From: Neobacillus mesonae
Lineage (GTDB): Bacteria > Bacillota > Bacilli > Paenibacillales > Paenibacillaceae
Assembly: GCA_023715865.1 (NCBI GenBank)
Contig: JAMBOW010000001.1
Coordinates: 1,054,001 to 1,118,000 of the forward strand
DNA length: 64,000 nt
Reading direction: 5' to 3'
Each line of letters starts with the position of its first letter. The first letter of the stretch is position 1. The translations under genes were made by a program, and so were the position numbers. Positions 1-8,660 of this stretch are shown piece after piece. Below the pieces are notes generated by a model. It was given only the letters and a program-made list of their open reading frames with translations, did not search any database and was not told the origin of the DNA.

Positions 1-2
1 GT

Positions 3-398
3 TTAACGCCGCTTCTAAATCAAGGAGGGGCCATTGTATTCACGTCCTCCGTCGCAGATGAAGGAGGATTCCACGGAATGAGCGTGTATGGAGCCTCCAA
101 AGCGGCATTGCGTTCACTTGCATCCGGCTTTGCTACTGAGCTGCTGCCAAGAGGCATCCGAGTTAACGTAGTCAGTCCGGGTTTTATCAAGACACCAACG
201 ATGGGTGTAACCGGATTTACGGAATCGGAGCGAATTGCATTTGAGGAGATGGGTGACCAAATCACACCTATGAAGCGTCATGGTGCGCCAGAGGAAGTGG
301 CCAAAGCGGTATTGTTCATGGCTTTTGAAGCCACTTTTACAACAGGAGCCAGACTAACGGTCGACGGTGGACTTGGACAAGGTATACAGGCTCTATAA
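3..398 (+). CDS. SDR family oxidoreductase (5' partial)
   Basis: C-terminal part of a short-chain dehydrogenase/reductase; the gene enters the window already in frame, so its true start and NAD(P)-binding motif lie outside. Visible are the catalytic serine strand (FTSSVAD), the YGASK motif carrying the catalytic Tyr and Lys, the following PG motif ([10 protein letters not shown]) and the C-terminal VDGG signature. These are standard for classical SDR enzymes that reduce or oxidise alcohols and ketones; the substrate cannot be read from the sequence. A convergent MerR-type gene lies just downstream and may regulate it, which is inference. A strong hairpin terminator follows the TAA stop directly. 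Confidence 0.9.
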   Translation, partial: LTPLLNQGGAIVFTSSVADEGGFHGMSVYGASKAALRSLASGFATELLPRGIRVNVVSPGFIKTPTMGVTGFTESERIAFEEMGDQITPMKRHGAPEEVAKAVLFMAFEATFTTGARLTVDGGLGQGIQAL

Positions 399-408
399 TA
401 TGAAAGAA

Positions 409-450
409 GCGTATCCTCAGCACTGATGCTAAGAGGATACGCTTTTTTTA
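409..450 (+). terminator. Intrinsic terminator of the SDR gene
   Basis: A perfect 10-bp stem GCGTATCCTC/GAGGATACGC (409-418 with 433-442) is followed by a run of seven T on the plus strand. The right arm overlaps the 3' end of the convergent MerR gene, so the two genes share this region. Confidence 0.85.
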
Positions 451-797
451 TTGTTGGTCAAGGCAATTTGTCTCTCTAAACGTTTCTTCAATTCCTCTAA
501 AGCGTCGATTTGATGTTTTACCGTGTTCAGCTTTTCTTTATACAGGGAAAGCATTTCTTCGCAATACTCATACTCGTCCGGCTCGGCTACTTCTTCTCTG
601 AACAAAGCTTGAATCTCATCAGCGGTTAGACCCAGTTTTAGATAGAGCTTGATTGCTTTAATTCGAGGGATGGCAGATTCATCAAACTCCCTGTAGTTAT
701 TCTCTAGCCGATATGCTTGAAGCAGCCCCTTCTCCTCATAGTGTCTTATCGATCTGCTGCTTATATTGGTTAAACGTGATAACGTACTGATCTTCAC
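429..797 (-). CDS. MerR family transcriptional regulator
   Basis: A 122-residue regulator with an N-terminal MerR winged helix-turn-helix (about residues 1-70; RSIRHYEEKGLL is the classic recognition-helix and wing stretch) and a C-terminal coiled coil of roughly 40 residues that would dimerise it. MerR proteins bind promoters with a long spacer and twist them when an effector is bound. There are no cysteines in the typical metal-binding positions, so a metal sensor is unlikely. The start is GTG at 797, preceded by AAAGGAGG at 9-nt spacing. Convergent with the SDR gene, the best candidate target. A TTCACC-17-TATAAT promoter-like pair (-10 at 827-832, minus) lies upstream. Confidence 0.85.
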   Translation of the reverse strand: MKISTLSRLTNISSRSIRHYEEKGLLQAYRLENNYREFDESAIPRIKAIKLYLKLGLTADEIQALFREEVAEPDEYEYCEEMLSLYKEKLNTVKHQIDALEELKKRLERQIALTNNKKSVSS

Positions 798-919
798 TTC
801 GTTCAGCCTCCTTTCAATATATGAAAATTATAGTCTAACAGGAAAAGGAGGTGAAGCTTCATTATGTTATATTGACAAAAAGAGCCTCGTCATTTGGGTA
901 CAAGGGTTATCAGATGTAG

Positions 920-2047
920 TTACTCTACTGCTCCGCTTGATCCAATTCGAAGGTGGACCTCCACTTCAAATTGAGCATCAGATAGTTCATCGCCCCATCT
1001 ATTCTCTGCTTCTTTATAAAAAGGATACTGATACGCTCTAGAGTACAAACCGAATCCTACGGGATCTACTTTCAGCTTTTGAAATTTTTTGATTAGCTTT
1101 TCAATGCTTCTTTTCATTTCCTCACTTAGTCTATAAGCCATTTCTTCTGAATTTTCAATCAGCTCAAACTCAAGAAACTTTTCAGTAATACCGATTTTTG
1201 AATCTACTTTAACTATATATTTAAATCTGCCATTTTCATGAGAGGATTTAATCTTCGCCGATATGTTATCTGCGCTGAAACTAACTAAGTCCGTATTAAA
1301 AGGCAGCTGTTCTTTAATTCCTTCAACCGGAAATGTAAGGCTAACTCCTGGCTCGACTTCATTTTTTAAAATTTTAAGCAGGGTTGTTTCCTGATAAGTT
1401 AACGAACCTCTGTATTGTCCTTCTTGAGATAAAAGTGCGGTGCCCTTCAGCTGAATCTTTCCATTCTCAATCATAATCTCAGAGATCGATGGGGTCATAC
1501 CTCGATCATTCAATTGTCTATGCAGCTCTTGGGCTGTTGTCTTCACCGTTGTTGATCTTTTACTTCCCGAATCAATGAGTGCTCTTAAGAACACCGAAAT
1601 AGGGGGCTGATCCTTTGCTTGAAAGTGGATAACGTCCGCAACAGGACCGTTATAAGCAATAATTCGATCCGTAACCGTATTCCGTGGTTCACGAAACGTA
1701 ACATCCAGTATTTTGAACCAATTCTTATATTGCAGCAGCTGTTGACCGACTACAACGACTTGGAAGTTCCGGCCTGCAACGGAGCCTGGAAACTGAGAGT
1801 CCTGCTGATTCCTGGACTGTCTTAATCCTTCAGCTATTCCCTCCCCTTCTCGGCTCTTCTTCTGAATGTCTTTACTGAACACTGGAGCGGATATATAATA
1901 ATGCAGCTTGTCCTCGATCACATCAAGACCCATGGATAAAGGAACGGTTGCTTCATCGATGTTCGTTTTATCGTTACTGCAGCCCGTCAGCATAAAAAAC
2001 AATACGAAACACATACTGGCGGTAATAAATCCTCGAATTATGCTCAT
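920..2047 (-). CDS. gerC: Ger(x)C family spore germination lipoprotein
   Basis: Third gene of a gerA-type germinant receptor operon. The 375-residue product begins with a lipoprotein signal peptide ending in the lipobox LTGC, so it should be anchored to the outer face of the spore inner membrane, followed by the GerC fold to the C terminus. GerC subunits assemble with the GerA and GerB proteins into the nutrient receptor. The start at 2047 was chosen over the longer frame because it overlaps the gerB stop as ATGA and places the signal peptide at the N terminus. It is co-transcribed with the two upstream genes. The germinant is unknown. Confidence 0.92.
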   Translation of the reverse strand: MSIIRGFITASMCFVLFFMLTGCSNDKTNIDEATVPLSMGLDVIEDKLHYYISAPVFSKDIQKKSREGEGIAEGLRQSRNQQDSQFPGSVAGRNFQVVVVGQQLLQYKNWFKILDVTFREPRNTVTDRIIAYNGPVADVIHFQAKDQPPISVFLRALIDSGSKRSTTVKTTAQELHRQLNDRGMTPSISEIMIENGKIQLKGTALLSQEGQYRGSLTYQETTLLKILKNEVEPGVSLTFPVEGIKEQLPFNTDLVSFSADNISAKIKSSHENGRFKYIVKVDSKIGITEKFLEFELIENSEEMAYRLSEEMKRSIEKLIKKFQKLKVDPVGFGLYSRAYQYPFYKEAENRWGDELSDAQFEVEVHLRIGSSGAVE

Positions 2048-3138
2048 GCCTGCTTCCCGCCTTTTACCTTGTTTTTGATCATCACGTATATCAGAAGGCA
2101 TAAAGGTAAGACAAACTCTATAATGAAGCCGATGAGATTAAGAGCGTTATTGATTATAGCGGCATCGAAAAAGCTTGGTCTGTAAATGAAAATACTGACT
2201 GCAATGATGATACACCATACGCCAAGGTAATTTCTTTCTTGACCTTTCCCTATCAGCCATGCAGAATTCATGGACACCAGATACATCGATGGAATCCATA
2301 TACACGAGAACATAAATAGGTAAACGGCAATAAAAGGCACCTCCACCCGCTCGATAAACTCAAATTCAATGGTCTTCATTATGCTAATGACCGGATCATT
2401 ATACTCTCTAATCTCATCAGGACTAAAATAAACAAAGCAAACGATCGTGATTCCAAGATAAATAATGCAAGTAATTGTATTAGAAATGAGCATTGCTGGC
2501 AGCGCTTTTTCTTTTTTTACGAGATGGGGGTATAGAAAAAACACAAGCCCGATACCCAGCATCGGGTAAATCATCATTTTTATAGTTGAAAAAATAGGAA
2601 GCCAGCCCTCTTTAATAACAGGCAGTAAAAAAAGCCAGTGTGCATGGCGCAGTGTGGATAAATACACAAAAGGAATCCATAAGGAAATAAGCACTACAAT
2701 TTCACTATAGCGCCCGATCGCCTGGAACCCATGCTGTGCAATTTGAAATGTTGGGATCAGCAACAGCAGAACCAACACATAAATATACGTGTTTGGCAAT
2801 AACCAAAGCTTGATTACAAGAGAAGCGATGATATAGCCGTCATAGGCCAGTATCAAGTAATATGCAATAAATACAAAAGCAGCAATTTTAGATGCCCATA
2901 CACCCATATATTTTTGTATTAACTCGAGAATTGAACCATTTGGAGCATATTTCATCAGCTTAACGAGTGCCACGGATGCTAATGACGCCAGGCCCCATGC
3001 AAAAAAAATGACGATCCATCCATCCGTTCCCGCATGTCTTGCCAGCTCTCGCGGAAGGTATAAGAAAGCAACACTGATTTGAAAAGTTGATATAATCAGC
3101 ACGAATTGAAGCATGGATATTGGACGAATCCTCTTCAT
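2044..3138 (-). CDS. gerB: GerB family spore germination permease
   Basis: A 364-residue integral membrane protein with about ten hydrophobic segments, of the amino-acid permease-like GerB family (APC superfamily). In characterised receptors this subunit contributes to germinant recognition. It sits between gerA (3 nt upstream) and gerC (4-nt overlap), the canonical A-B-C order, which implies translational coupling. Length is normal and no frameshift is seen. The B subunit is the best place to look for ligand specificity, but the ligand cannot be predicted here. Confidence 0.92.
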   Translation of the reverse strand: MKRIRPISMLQFVLIISTFQISVAFLYLPRELARHAGTDGWIVIFFAWGLASLASVALVKLMKYAPNGSILELIQKYMGVWASKIAAFVFIAYYLILAYDGYIIASLVIKLWLLPNTYIYVLVLLLLIPTFQIAQHGFQAIGRYSEIVVLISLWIPFVYLSTLRHAHWLFLLPVIKEGWLPIFSTIKMMIYPMLGIGLVFFLYPHLVKKEKALPAMLISNTITCIIYLGITIVCFVYFSPDEIREYNDPVISIMKTIEFEFIERVEVPFIAVYLFMFSCIWIPSMYLVSMNSAWLIGKGQERNYLGVWCIIIAVSIFIYRPSFFDAAIINNALNLIGFIIEFVLPLCLLIYVMIKNKVKGGKQA

Positions 3139-3141
3139 TTA

Positions 3142-4635
3142 TTATTCTTTCTCCTTCCAGCCTCGGTTCCTTCCCTGCCTTCTTGATTGAGTTGCTCTTG
3201 TACTTACAGGTCGACTGTTCATCAGCCACAGAGGAACCCGTATCAGGGTATCCTTCCAATCTGCAATTCTAAAAGGAGCAATAGGCGTACTATAAGAAGT
3301 ATCAAGCGAATTAAGTGTGATGAGTCTTCCTACGATTGTCATCATGCCCACAACCAGACCTACAAAGCCAAACCAGGACGCAAGGACCATCATCATAAAT
3401 CGCATGAGACGGACTGCGGCCATCATATCTTGGTTCGGGATAATAAAAGAGGAGATTGCCGTGAAAGCTACCACAATAACCATGACGTTACTGATCAGTC
3501 CTGCTTGCACCACTGCCTGCCCAATTACGATACCGCCGACAATCCCTACGGTCTGCCCAATGGGAGCAGGGAGTCGGACCCCCGCTTCTCTCAGCATTTC
3601 AAGCGTAATTTCCATGATAATCGCCTCTACGAAAGGCGGAAATGGTACCTGCCCACGCGACTCGCCAAGTGTAAGCAGCAGCTTCATCGGTATGATTTCA
3701 AAATGATAAGAGATAACCGCTATATAAAACCCTGGTAAAAGGATGGCTATAAAAAAGGCAAAAATTCGCAGTATCCGAAGAAAAGAAGATATTGACCAAC
3801 GAGAGCTGTAATCATCTACAGTTTGAAAAAAAGACATAAACGTCACAGGAGCTATCAATACACTGGGTGAACCATCTACAACTACGGCGCAGCGTCCTTG
3901 TAGAATTTGTGAAGCAGCCGTATCCGGTCTTTCGGACGTAATAATCTGTGGAAGCAGAGCTAACGGCTGATCTTCTATAAATTCAGCCAGTTCACCTGTA
4001 TTTATTATGGCATCCACATCTATGGATTGAATTCGTTCCTCAAGCACTTGAACAATCTCAGGCTGTACCACATCTTCTAAATAAATTAAAGAAACAGCCG
4101 TTTGTCCTCTTTTTCCAATAATATAACGACGCAGCTTTAATTCTTGATCCGGGATGTAACGACGAATCAAGGCAATGTTCTGGGAACCGATCTCTACAAA
4201 GCCTTGATGTGCTCCTTTCAAAGAAGGCTCCTGCTGCGGATCCTCGATAGCTCGCTGTGGTATCCCCTTCGTATCCAATACATAAGCAGTGTTTCGTCCA
4301 TCAATTAACAGCACACTATTACCGATCATAATGTTCAGTCTCAGACTAGCCCACTCTGCATCTGGCATCACATAACCTACATTTGTAATAAAGTCTCCCG
4401 AAGGGTTTCCCGATTCAAGCTGAAGTGGGGCAAGAACATCATGGTTAAGACATGTCTTATCAGTCAATACATCCAGATAAACAATTGCAGCTTCTTCTCC
4501 GGTTTGTTTAATATGCAGCTTGCGCACGATGAGGTCGGGAGTATCAGTGAACATGGAGTTAATCTTACTAATGGATTCGTCTAAACGATTATTTACATAA
4601 CCCTCATGCTGATGATTCTTAGACTCTTCCTTCAC
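3142..4635 (-). CDS. gerA: GerA family spore germination protein
   Basis: First gene of the germinant receptor operon, 497 residues, a normal length for GerA subunits. It has a large N-terminal soluble domain (about 1-280, with the family stretch RYIIGKRGQ) followed by four to six membrane helices and a short basic C-terminal tail. Recent work on the family describes GerA as the oligomeric channel-forming subunit. The start is GTG at 4635 with AAGGAG upstream at 10-nt spacing. A sigma-G-like promoter lies directly upstream, which fits expression in the forespore. The operon shows that the organism forms endospores. Confidence 0.93.
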   Translation of the reverse strand: MKEESKNHQHEGYVNNRLDESISKINSMFTDTPDLIVRKLHIKQTGEEAAIVYLDVLTDKTCLNHDVLAPLQLESGNPSGDFITNVGYVMPDAEWASLRLNIMIGNSVLLIDGRNTAYVLDTKGIPQRAIEDPQQEPSLKGAHQGFVEIGSQNIALIRRYIPDQELKLRRYIIGKRGQTAVSLIYLEDVVQPEIVQVLEERIQSIDVDAIINTGELAEFIEDQPLALLPQIITSERPDTAASQILQGRCAVVVDGSPSVLIAPVTFMSFFQTVDDYSSRWSISSFLRILRIFAFFIAILLPGFYIAVISYHFEIIPMKLLLTLGESRGQVPFPPFVEAIIMEITLEMLREAGVRLPAPIGQTVGIVGGIVIGQAVVQAGLISNVMVIVVAFTAISSFIIPNQDMMAAVRLMRFMMMVLASWFGFVGLVVGMMTIVGRLITLNSLDTSYSTPIAPFRIADWKDTLIRVPLWLMNSRPVSTRATQSRRQGRNRGWKEKE

Positions 4636-4667
4636 TGTTTACTCACTCCTTCATCCTTAGTTTTCCT

Positions 4668-4696
4668 TATTATGAGCATTTTGGACTTAGGTATGC
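4668..4696 (-). promoter_or_regulatory. Sigma-G-like promoter of the gerABC operon
   Basis: On the minus strand GCATA (4692-4696) and CATAATA (4668-4674) are separated by 17 bp. These match the Bacillus sigma-G consensus (GHATR at -35, CATnHTA at -10). The inferred transcription start is about 25 nt before the gerA GTG. gerA-type operons are known sigma-G targets; the match itself is direct, the assignment is inference. Confidence 0.6.
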
Positions 4697-4743
4697 ATCG
4701 TAAGGTTATACCTCCTAATAATGATGACGAATTTGAACTCTAC

Positions 4744-4783
4744 AAAAAATAAAAACCTTGCTACGTTGGATTGCAGCAAGGTT
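4744..4783 (-). terminator. Terminator of the MBL-fold hydrolase gene
   Basis: A perfect 9-bp stem AACCTTGCT/AGCAAGGTT (4754-4762 with 4775-4783) is followed on the minus strand by a T-rich tail (TTTTTATTTTTT). It lies about 80 nt past the stop of the gene ending at 4866. Confidence 0.75.
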
Positions 4784-4865
4784 GTTGACTCTTAAATCTA
4801 TATCTGTAAAACGTTTCTCTGTCCATTTATGAAGAAATCATTTGCAAGATGACTCAGCTATATAC

Positions 4866-5648
4866 TTAAAACTGTACGCTAAAACCGTCAAATTTAATTA
4901 ATCCAGCTCCAAATTTAATAAGATTATTATCCCGCATATATGTAACTGCATTTTTTACTTCTTCTAAAATAGCAGGATGAAGCCCTAAGGTGTTATGAGA
5001 TCCAAATACCATTTTGACATGAGGTATTCCAGCAATTCTTTCTAATGAATTAACTAAATCCACAGGGTTTGTCGAAGGATAAAAAGCATAAACAGGGGTT
5101 TCATCATAAAGCAGATCTCCAGTGAATAGATAACCGTTGGTTTCATCAAATACCGAAATGTGACCGGGAGAATGCCCTGGGGTATGATAAATAGTCAATC
5201 TTCTATTCCCTAAATCAAATAGGTCACCATCATTCAATAGAGCGGATGGCTCACCTTGAAATGGCAGGTATGTATCAGGATTAAATGTTTCTGGTGTAGG
5301 GATAGTGATATCTCTACTGATGTCTCTCCTTATCTGCTCGATCGTCAAGCCTTTAATTCCATTGATTAACCAGTCTTCATCTCCTTTATGAACGAAGATT
5401 CGTTCGAATTGTCCGTGGCTTCCGATGTGATCCGTGTGTACATGGGTTGTAATCACCTCGATAGGTAAGGTAGTCAACTGGTCTGTCATTCTTTTAATGT
5501 TATCAATCCCAAGACCTGTATCTATTAATACAGCGCTCTTATTCCCTAGTAGTAGAAATGAATGTACCTTCTCCCAGTGACCATATTCACTAATTGCGTA
5601 TGTATTACTATCAATCTCTTGAACTGTAAACCAATCATCCTTAATCAT
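4866..5648 (-). CDS. MBL-fold metallo-hydrolase
   Basis: A 260-residue metallo-beta-lactamase-fold hydrolase, cytoplasmic (no signal peptide). The full metal-binding set is visible: HVHTDH (His69, His71, Asp73, His74), His159 in HTPGHSPGH, Asp178 in FTGDLLYD and a last His218 in VFGSHNT. The HSPGH loop and overall layout resemble glyoxalase II-like and lactonase-like members rather than true beta-lactamases; the substrate is not deducible. A GGGAGG ribosome site precedes the ATG. It is divergent from the PhzF-like gene, with 160 bp between the start codons. Confidence 0.88.
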   Translation of the reverse strand: MIKDDWFTVQEIDSNTYAISEYGHWEKVHSFLLLGNKSAVLIDTGLGIDNIKRMTDQLTTLPIEVITTHVHTDHIGSHGQFERIFVHKGDEDWLINGIKGLTIEQIRRDISRDITIPTPETFNPDTYLPFQGEPSALLNDGDLFDLGNRRLTIYHTPGHSPGHISVFDETNGYLFTGDLLYDETPVYAFYPSTNPVDLVNSLERIAGIPHVKMVFGSHNTLGLHPAILEEVKNAVTYMRDNNLIKFGAGLIKFDGFSVQF

Positions 5649-5807
5649 AAAATCCTCCCTACTTATTTCCTAGCATTCCCTCTATTGAATTATACAAATT
5701 TTATATTGATATTCTATCTTATATTGACTTAAGCGAGAGACCCCATTAATCTTAGAAAAGTCAAATCGAGTCTCACATTGTGTCATAAAGAAATGAGGTG
5801 TTCCATT

Positions 5808-6692
5808 ATGGAAATTGAAGTATACACGTTAAATGCCTTTGCCAAAGAAGAACATGGCGGAAACCCAGCGGGCGTTGTGCTACATAGTGATACAATGGCG
5901 GCAATGCCAGAAACGATCATGCAGGAAACAGCCAGGATCGTTGGTCTTTCGGAAACCGCTTTTTTTGAAGAAACAGATGAAGCCGATTATAAAATTCGTT
6001 ATTTCACACCAAATAGCGAGGTAGACTTATGTGGACATGCGACGATTGCTGCATTTTACTTGCTGTGGATCCAAGGAAGGATTGACCTTGGTACCCATAC
6101 CCTGCTAACTAAAGCAGGTATGTTGGAAGTTACGCTTGAAGAAAATGGCGAAGTATTTCTAACGCAGACCCCGCCTCGTTATTTCGAACATGTCGATAGA
6201 ACCCTAATTGCCGATTCCTTGCAGATCAGTCCAGACGATTTAGTTCCCGACTTGCCTGTGCAGATTGTCTCCACGGGTCTTCGTGACATACTAGTTCCCA
6301 TTAAGAGCAGTCAAGCATTGAAGGACATTAATCCTAATTTCGAACAGATTACCAAGATCAGCCGAGACTATCAGGTCATTGGTTACCATCTGTTTACTCT
6401 TGATGTAGAACCGGAAGTTCTGGCAGAATGCAGAAATTTTGCGCCGCTATATGATATCCCGGAAGAAAGTGCAACGGGGACCTCCAACGGAGCTCTGACA
6501 TGTTATCTCTGGAACAACAGTAAACTTCCCGACTTCTCATCTTCTGAATATATGATTAAACAAGGGTTTACGATGAATCGTCCATCTGAGGTTAAAACAA
6601 GGTTAATGATCGACACAGTAAACCAGGAGATTTCTAAAGTCCAAGTTGGAGGTATGGCGACTAATATCGAGGTTAGAAAAATTAGTTTTTGA
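5808..6692 (+). CDS. PhzF family isomerase
   Basis: A 294-residue PhzF/diaminopimelate-epimerase-fold protein. It shows the paired-domain signatures of the family: HGGNPAGVV near the N terminus, the catalytic glutamate in LSETAF (Glu49), DLCGHAT (73-79) and GTSNGA (224-229). Family members isomerise small unsaturated acids; only PhzF of phenazine clusters has a known role, and no other phenazine genes are present here, so a housekeeping or detoxification role is more likely. The start at 5808 follows GAGGTG at 7-nt spacing; in-frame ATGs further upstream lack a good site. TTGACT-17-TAATCT (5724-5752) is a possible promoter. Confidence 0.88.
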   Translation: MEIEVYTLNAFAKEEHGGNPAGVVLHSDTMAAMPETIMQETARIVGLSETAFFEETDEADYKIRYFTPNSEVDLCGHATIAAFYLLWIQGRIDLGTHTLLTKAGMLEVTLEENGEVFLTQTPPRYFEHVDRTLIADSLQISPDDLVPDLPVQIVSTGLRDILVPIKSSQALKDINPNFEQITKISRDYQVIGYHLFTLDVEPEVLAECRNFAPLYDIPEESATGTSNGALTCYLWNNSKLPDFSSSEYMIKQGFTMNRPSEVKTRLMIDTVNQEISKVQVGGMATNIEVRKISF

Positions 6693-6723
6693 TCATCTAT
6701 CATATAGAACATTCTTATTATGT

Positions 6724-6760
6724 AGAAATGCAGCCTATCGATTATGATGGCTGCATTTCT
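6724..6760. terminator. Hairpin between convergent phzF-like and GNAT genes
   Basis: A perfect 12-bp stem AGAAATGCAGCC/GGCTGCATTTCT (6724-6735 with 6749-6760) lies between two convergent stops. The flanks are only moderately T-rich on either strand, so it is a likely but not ideal bidirectional terminator. Confidence 0.6.
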
Positions 6761-6769
6761 GCCTTAAAA

Positions 6770-7267
6770 TCAATTGATATCCTCTTTTAATTTGACCAAG
6801 TTATACCAGCTTACTCCACCATGCTTTGAGTCAGACATGCCATGGTTTATAAATCCTAGTCTTTCATAAAAAGAAACTAGTTCCTGTTTACACGTTAAAG
6901 TCATTCCTTCTCTTTCGTTTTCTTTTACCAGCTGTTCCATCTTCTCAACTAATATTTTTGCGATCCCTTGATTTCTAGCTTGCTTGGATACCGCTAACCC
7001 TAAAACACTCTGATAGCCTCCACTTTCCGGATTCTCCGAGATTTCTTTGAAGAGATTATCTGTTATATAAAGCTGATTAATAACAGGGCCATTAATATAA
7101 CCAAGCATCTCCCCTTCCTTTTCCGCTACAATAAAGGTATCAGCTATTAACTGTATTCTCTCCTCAAATGCTTCCTTTGTGGCTGCTTCCTCTTTTGAAA
7201 AACCTTCATCTTCAATAATTAACAATTGATCTAAATCTGTAGGTTGAACATTTCTTAAAGTAATCAT
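6770..7267 (-). CDS. GNAT family N-acetyltransferase
   Basis: A 165-residue acetyltransferase of the GCN5-related fold. The acetyl-CoA-binding motif A is recognisable as LAVSKQARNQGIAKIL, followed by the C-terminal FYERLGF stretch that closes the fold in many members. The acceptor is unknown. It is convergent with the PhzF-like gene and shares a hairpin with it. The ribosome site (AGAGG) is rather far, about 12 nt, from the ATG, so expression may be modest. Confidence 0.85.
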   Translation of the reverse strand: MITLRNVQPTDLDQLLIIEDEGFSKEEAATKEAFEERIQLIADTFIVAEKEGEMLGYINGPVINQLYITDNLFKEISENPESGGYQSVLGLAVSKQARNQGIAKILVEKMEQLVKENEREGMTLTCKQELVSFYERLGFINHGMSDSKHGGVSWYNLVKLKEDIN

Positions 7268-7496
7268 CTTTTCTAATTGGCCTCTTTCCTAACGAACTAA
7301 CTGACTTAACTAAACCATTACAAATTTATAGATAATATCACTTTAGCATCTATTTCATTATACATATTACATGACATTCTCCTCATCTATAGAATCAAAT
7401 AAAAAATTGAATTCAGCTTAGGCACGATAATTCCTGGTATTCTTGATCGATATTAATATTAGGGATTTTAAGTAGGTTTGAAAAAATGATAATTTA

Positions 7497-7525
7497 TTCC
7501 ATATTAGTTTGAGCAGTGTTATACT
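7497..7525 (+). promoter_or_regulatory. Candidate extended -10 promoter
   Basis: TGTTATACT forms an extended -10 (hexamer TATACT, 7520-7525) with a weak -35 (TTCCAT, 7497-7502) at 17 bp. It lies about 57 nt before the start of the small membrane protein gene. The rest of the 315-bp gap from 7268 is AT-rich and shows nothing else I can name. Confidence 0.4.
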
Positions 7526-7582
7526 TTATTTAGACATACAATACTTTAACTTTCTTAAGCGAATGTGAGGTGAAATACAGCT

Positions 7583-7798
7583 ATGAAAAATAGAAACGTA
7601 ACAGGTATTGTATTGGCCATAATTTATTGCTTTGTCCTTTTTGAGATTTTAACTGATGCACCCCCTGGTGAAACTCCAAATAATCCGCTATGGGTATACT
7701 CAATGATTCCACTTGGAGCTGTTGTAATTACCCTTGTCTTTGATTATGTGATCAAGTTCGATTTCTTCAAAAAAAAGAAATCAAAAAAAGAGAATTAA
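7583..7798 (+). CDS. Small membrane protein of unknown function
   Basis: A 71-residue protein with two predicted membrane segments (about residues 8-24 and 40-58) joined by a proline-rich loop (DAPPGETPNNP) and ending in a strongly basic tail (KKKKSKKEN). A GAGGTG ribosome site lies about 10 nt before the ATG and an extended -10 promoter lies upstream. The family is not recognised. The charge distribution suggests that the C terminus is cytoplasmic. It stands alone, so context gives no function. Confidence 0.6.
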   Translation: MKNRNVTGIVLAIIYCFVLFEILTDAPPGETPNNPLWVYSMIPLGAVVITLVFDYVIKFDFFKKKKSKKEN

Positions 7799-7905
7799 TG
7801 TATGGTGGATAAAAAATGATAAAGTTATAAATTTGCTAACACACATTTATTGCATGAGTTCCACTCTCTACATCTATTTCAATTCCAGCCTTCGCTATGG
7901 ACTAA

Positions 7906-8534
7906 TTATTTAGCGGACAAGGCGTTTTTTATATACAGGGAATAGCGTGCAGCAGCTAAATATTTTCCATCATTAGAGAAACGGGTTGCTAGCTGAATTT
8001 TAGTAGTATAAAACTCGGCAGAGCTTTGTGATTTTGTTAAATGGTACTCTTCAAGCCCGTCTTCAGTTTCTTCATATAATCGTATAGCATCATTGTAGTT
8101 TTCAAAAATACTGCTACTAGTGTCATCTGTGTATTGCCCAGCTCCCATACCTAATTCGTTATTGGTAATAATCAAGTGATCTAGACTTTCACTTACTTTA
8201 GATATTTGTTCAACTGCATCGAAACTGTCGATGTTAACGGAGTTAAAAGCATTTGAATACAAGAAGGACAGATTAATCAGTCTATCCCCTAGAGTTTCAA
8301 GAGAATGAAAGTAGTCAGCGTAAGAAACAGCATGCGTCCTAACATGTGGAACGGAATCATCGTCCTACTCTCATAATTCATTGCCGGAACATCGATCGTT
8401 TTCAAATCCACTCCATGGAAAGTAATCTTTACTATGTCGTTACCTTTGTATGTACCCCACAAATTTGCTGCACTTACTACCCCACCAGCCATCATACTTG
8501 CTGCAATTAAGGCAGTTATCATTTTCTTTTTCAT
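7906..8534 (-). pseudogene. Frameshifted stalk-domain (copper amine oxidase N-like) secreted protein
   Basis: Two overlapping reading frames look like halves of one gene. The 5' half starts at 8534 (GAGGGG site upstream), has a signal peptide (MKKKMITALIAAS...VVSA) and a stalk-domain-like segment (SRTMIPFHMLG), then runs into TAG at 8289. The 3' half is open from 8364 to the stop at 7906 and reads ...YFHSLETLGDRLINLS, YSNAFNSV, and so on, without its own ribosome site or ATG. Translation would have to change frame between about 8364 and 8289. The stalk domain is also shorter than usual, so a small deletion may accompany the frameshift. A sequencing error is the alternative. Confidence 0.65.
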
Positions 8535-8582
8535 ATATACACCCCTCTTGTTCCGCATCGGCTGCAGTATTTGACTATAAGT

Positions 8583-8647
8583 CAAAGAAAAACACCTCCA
8601 AGATTGTCTACATATCTTACGACATGGCAGCATTCTCTTGAAGGTGT
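8583..8647 (-). terminator. Terminator of the sucrose operon
   Basis: Arms ACACCTCCAAGA (8592-8603) and TCTTGAAGGTGT (8636-8647) pair over 12 bp with one G-U, around a 32-nt loop, and are followed on the minus strand by TTTTTCTTTG. It sits just after the stop of the EIIBCA gene at 8661. Confidence 0.7.
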
Positions 8648-8660
8648 AATAACTTAAATT

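Noticed and set aside
5778..5807. Upstream start of the PhzF-like gene
   Set aside because: The ribosome site fits the ATG at 5808, and family members start with this N terminus.
7888..7930. Plus-strand terminator for the small membrane protein gene
   Set aside because: Arms GCCTT/AAGGC with a T tract exist, but the stem is badly interrupted and lies inside the decayed gene.
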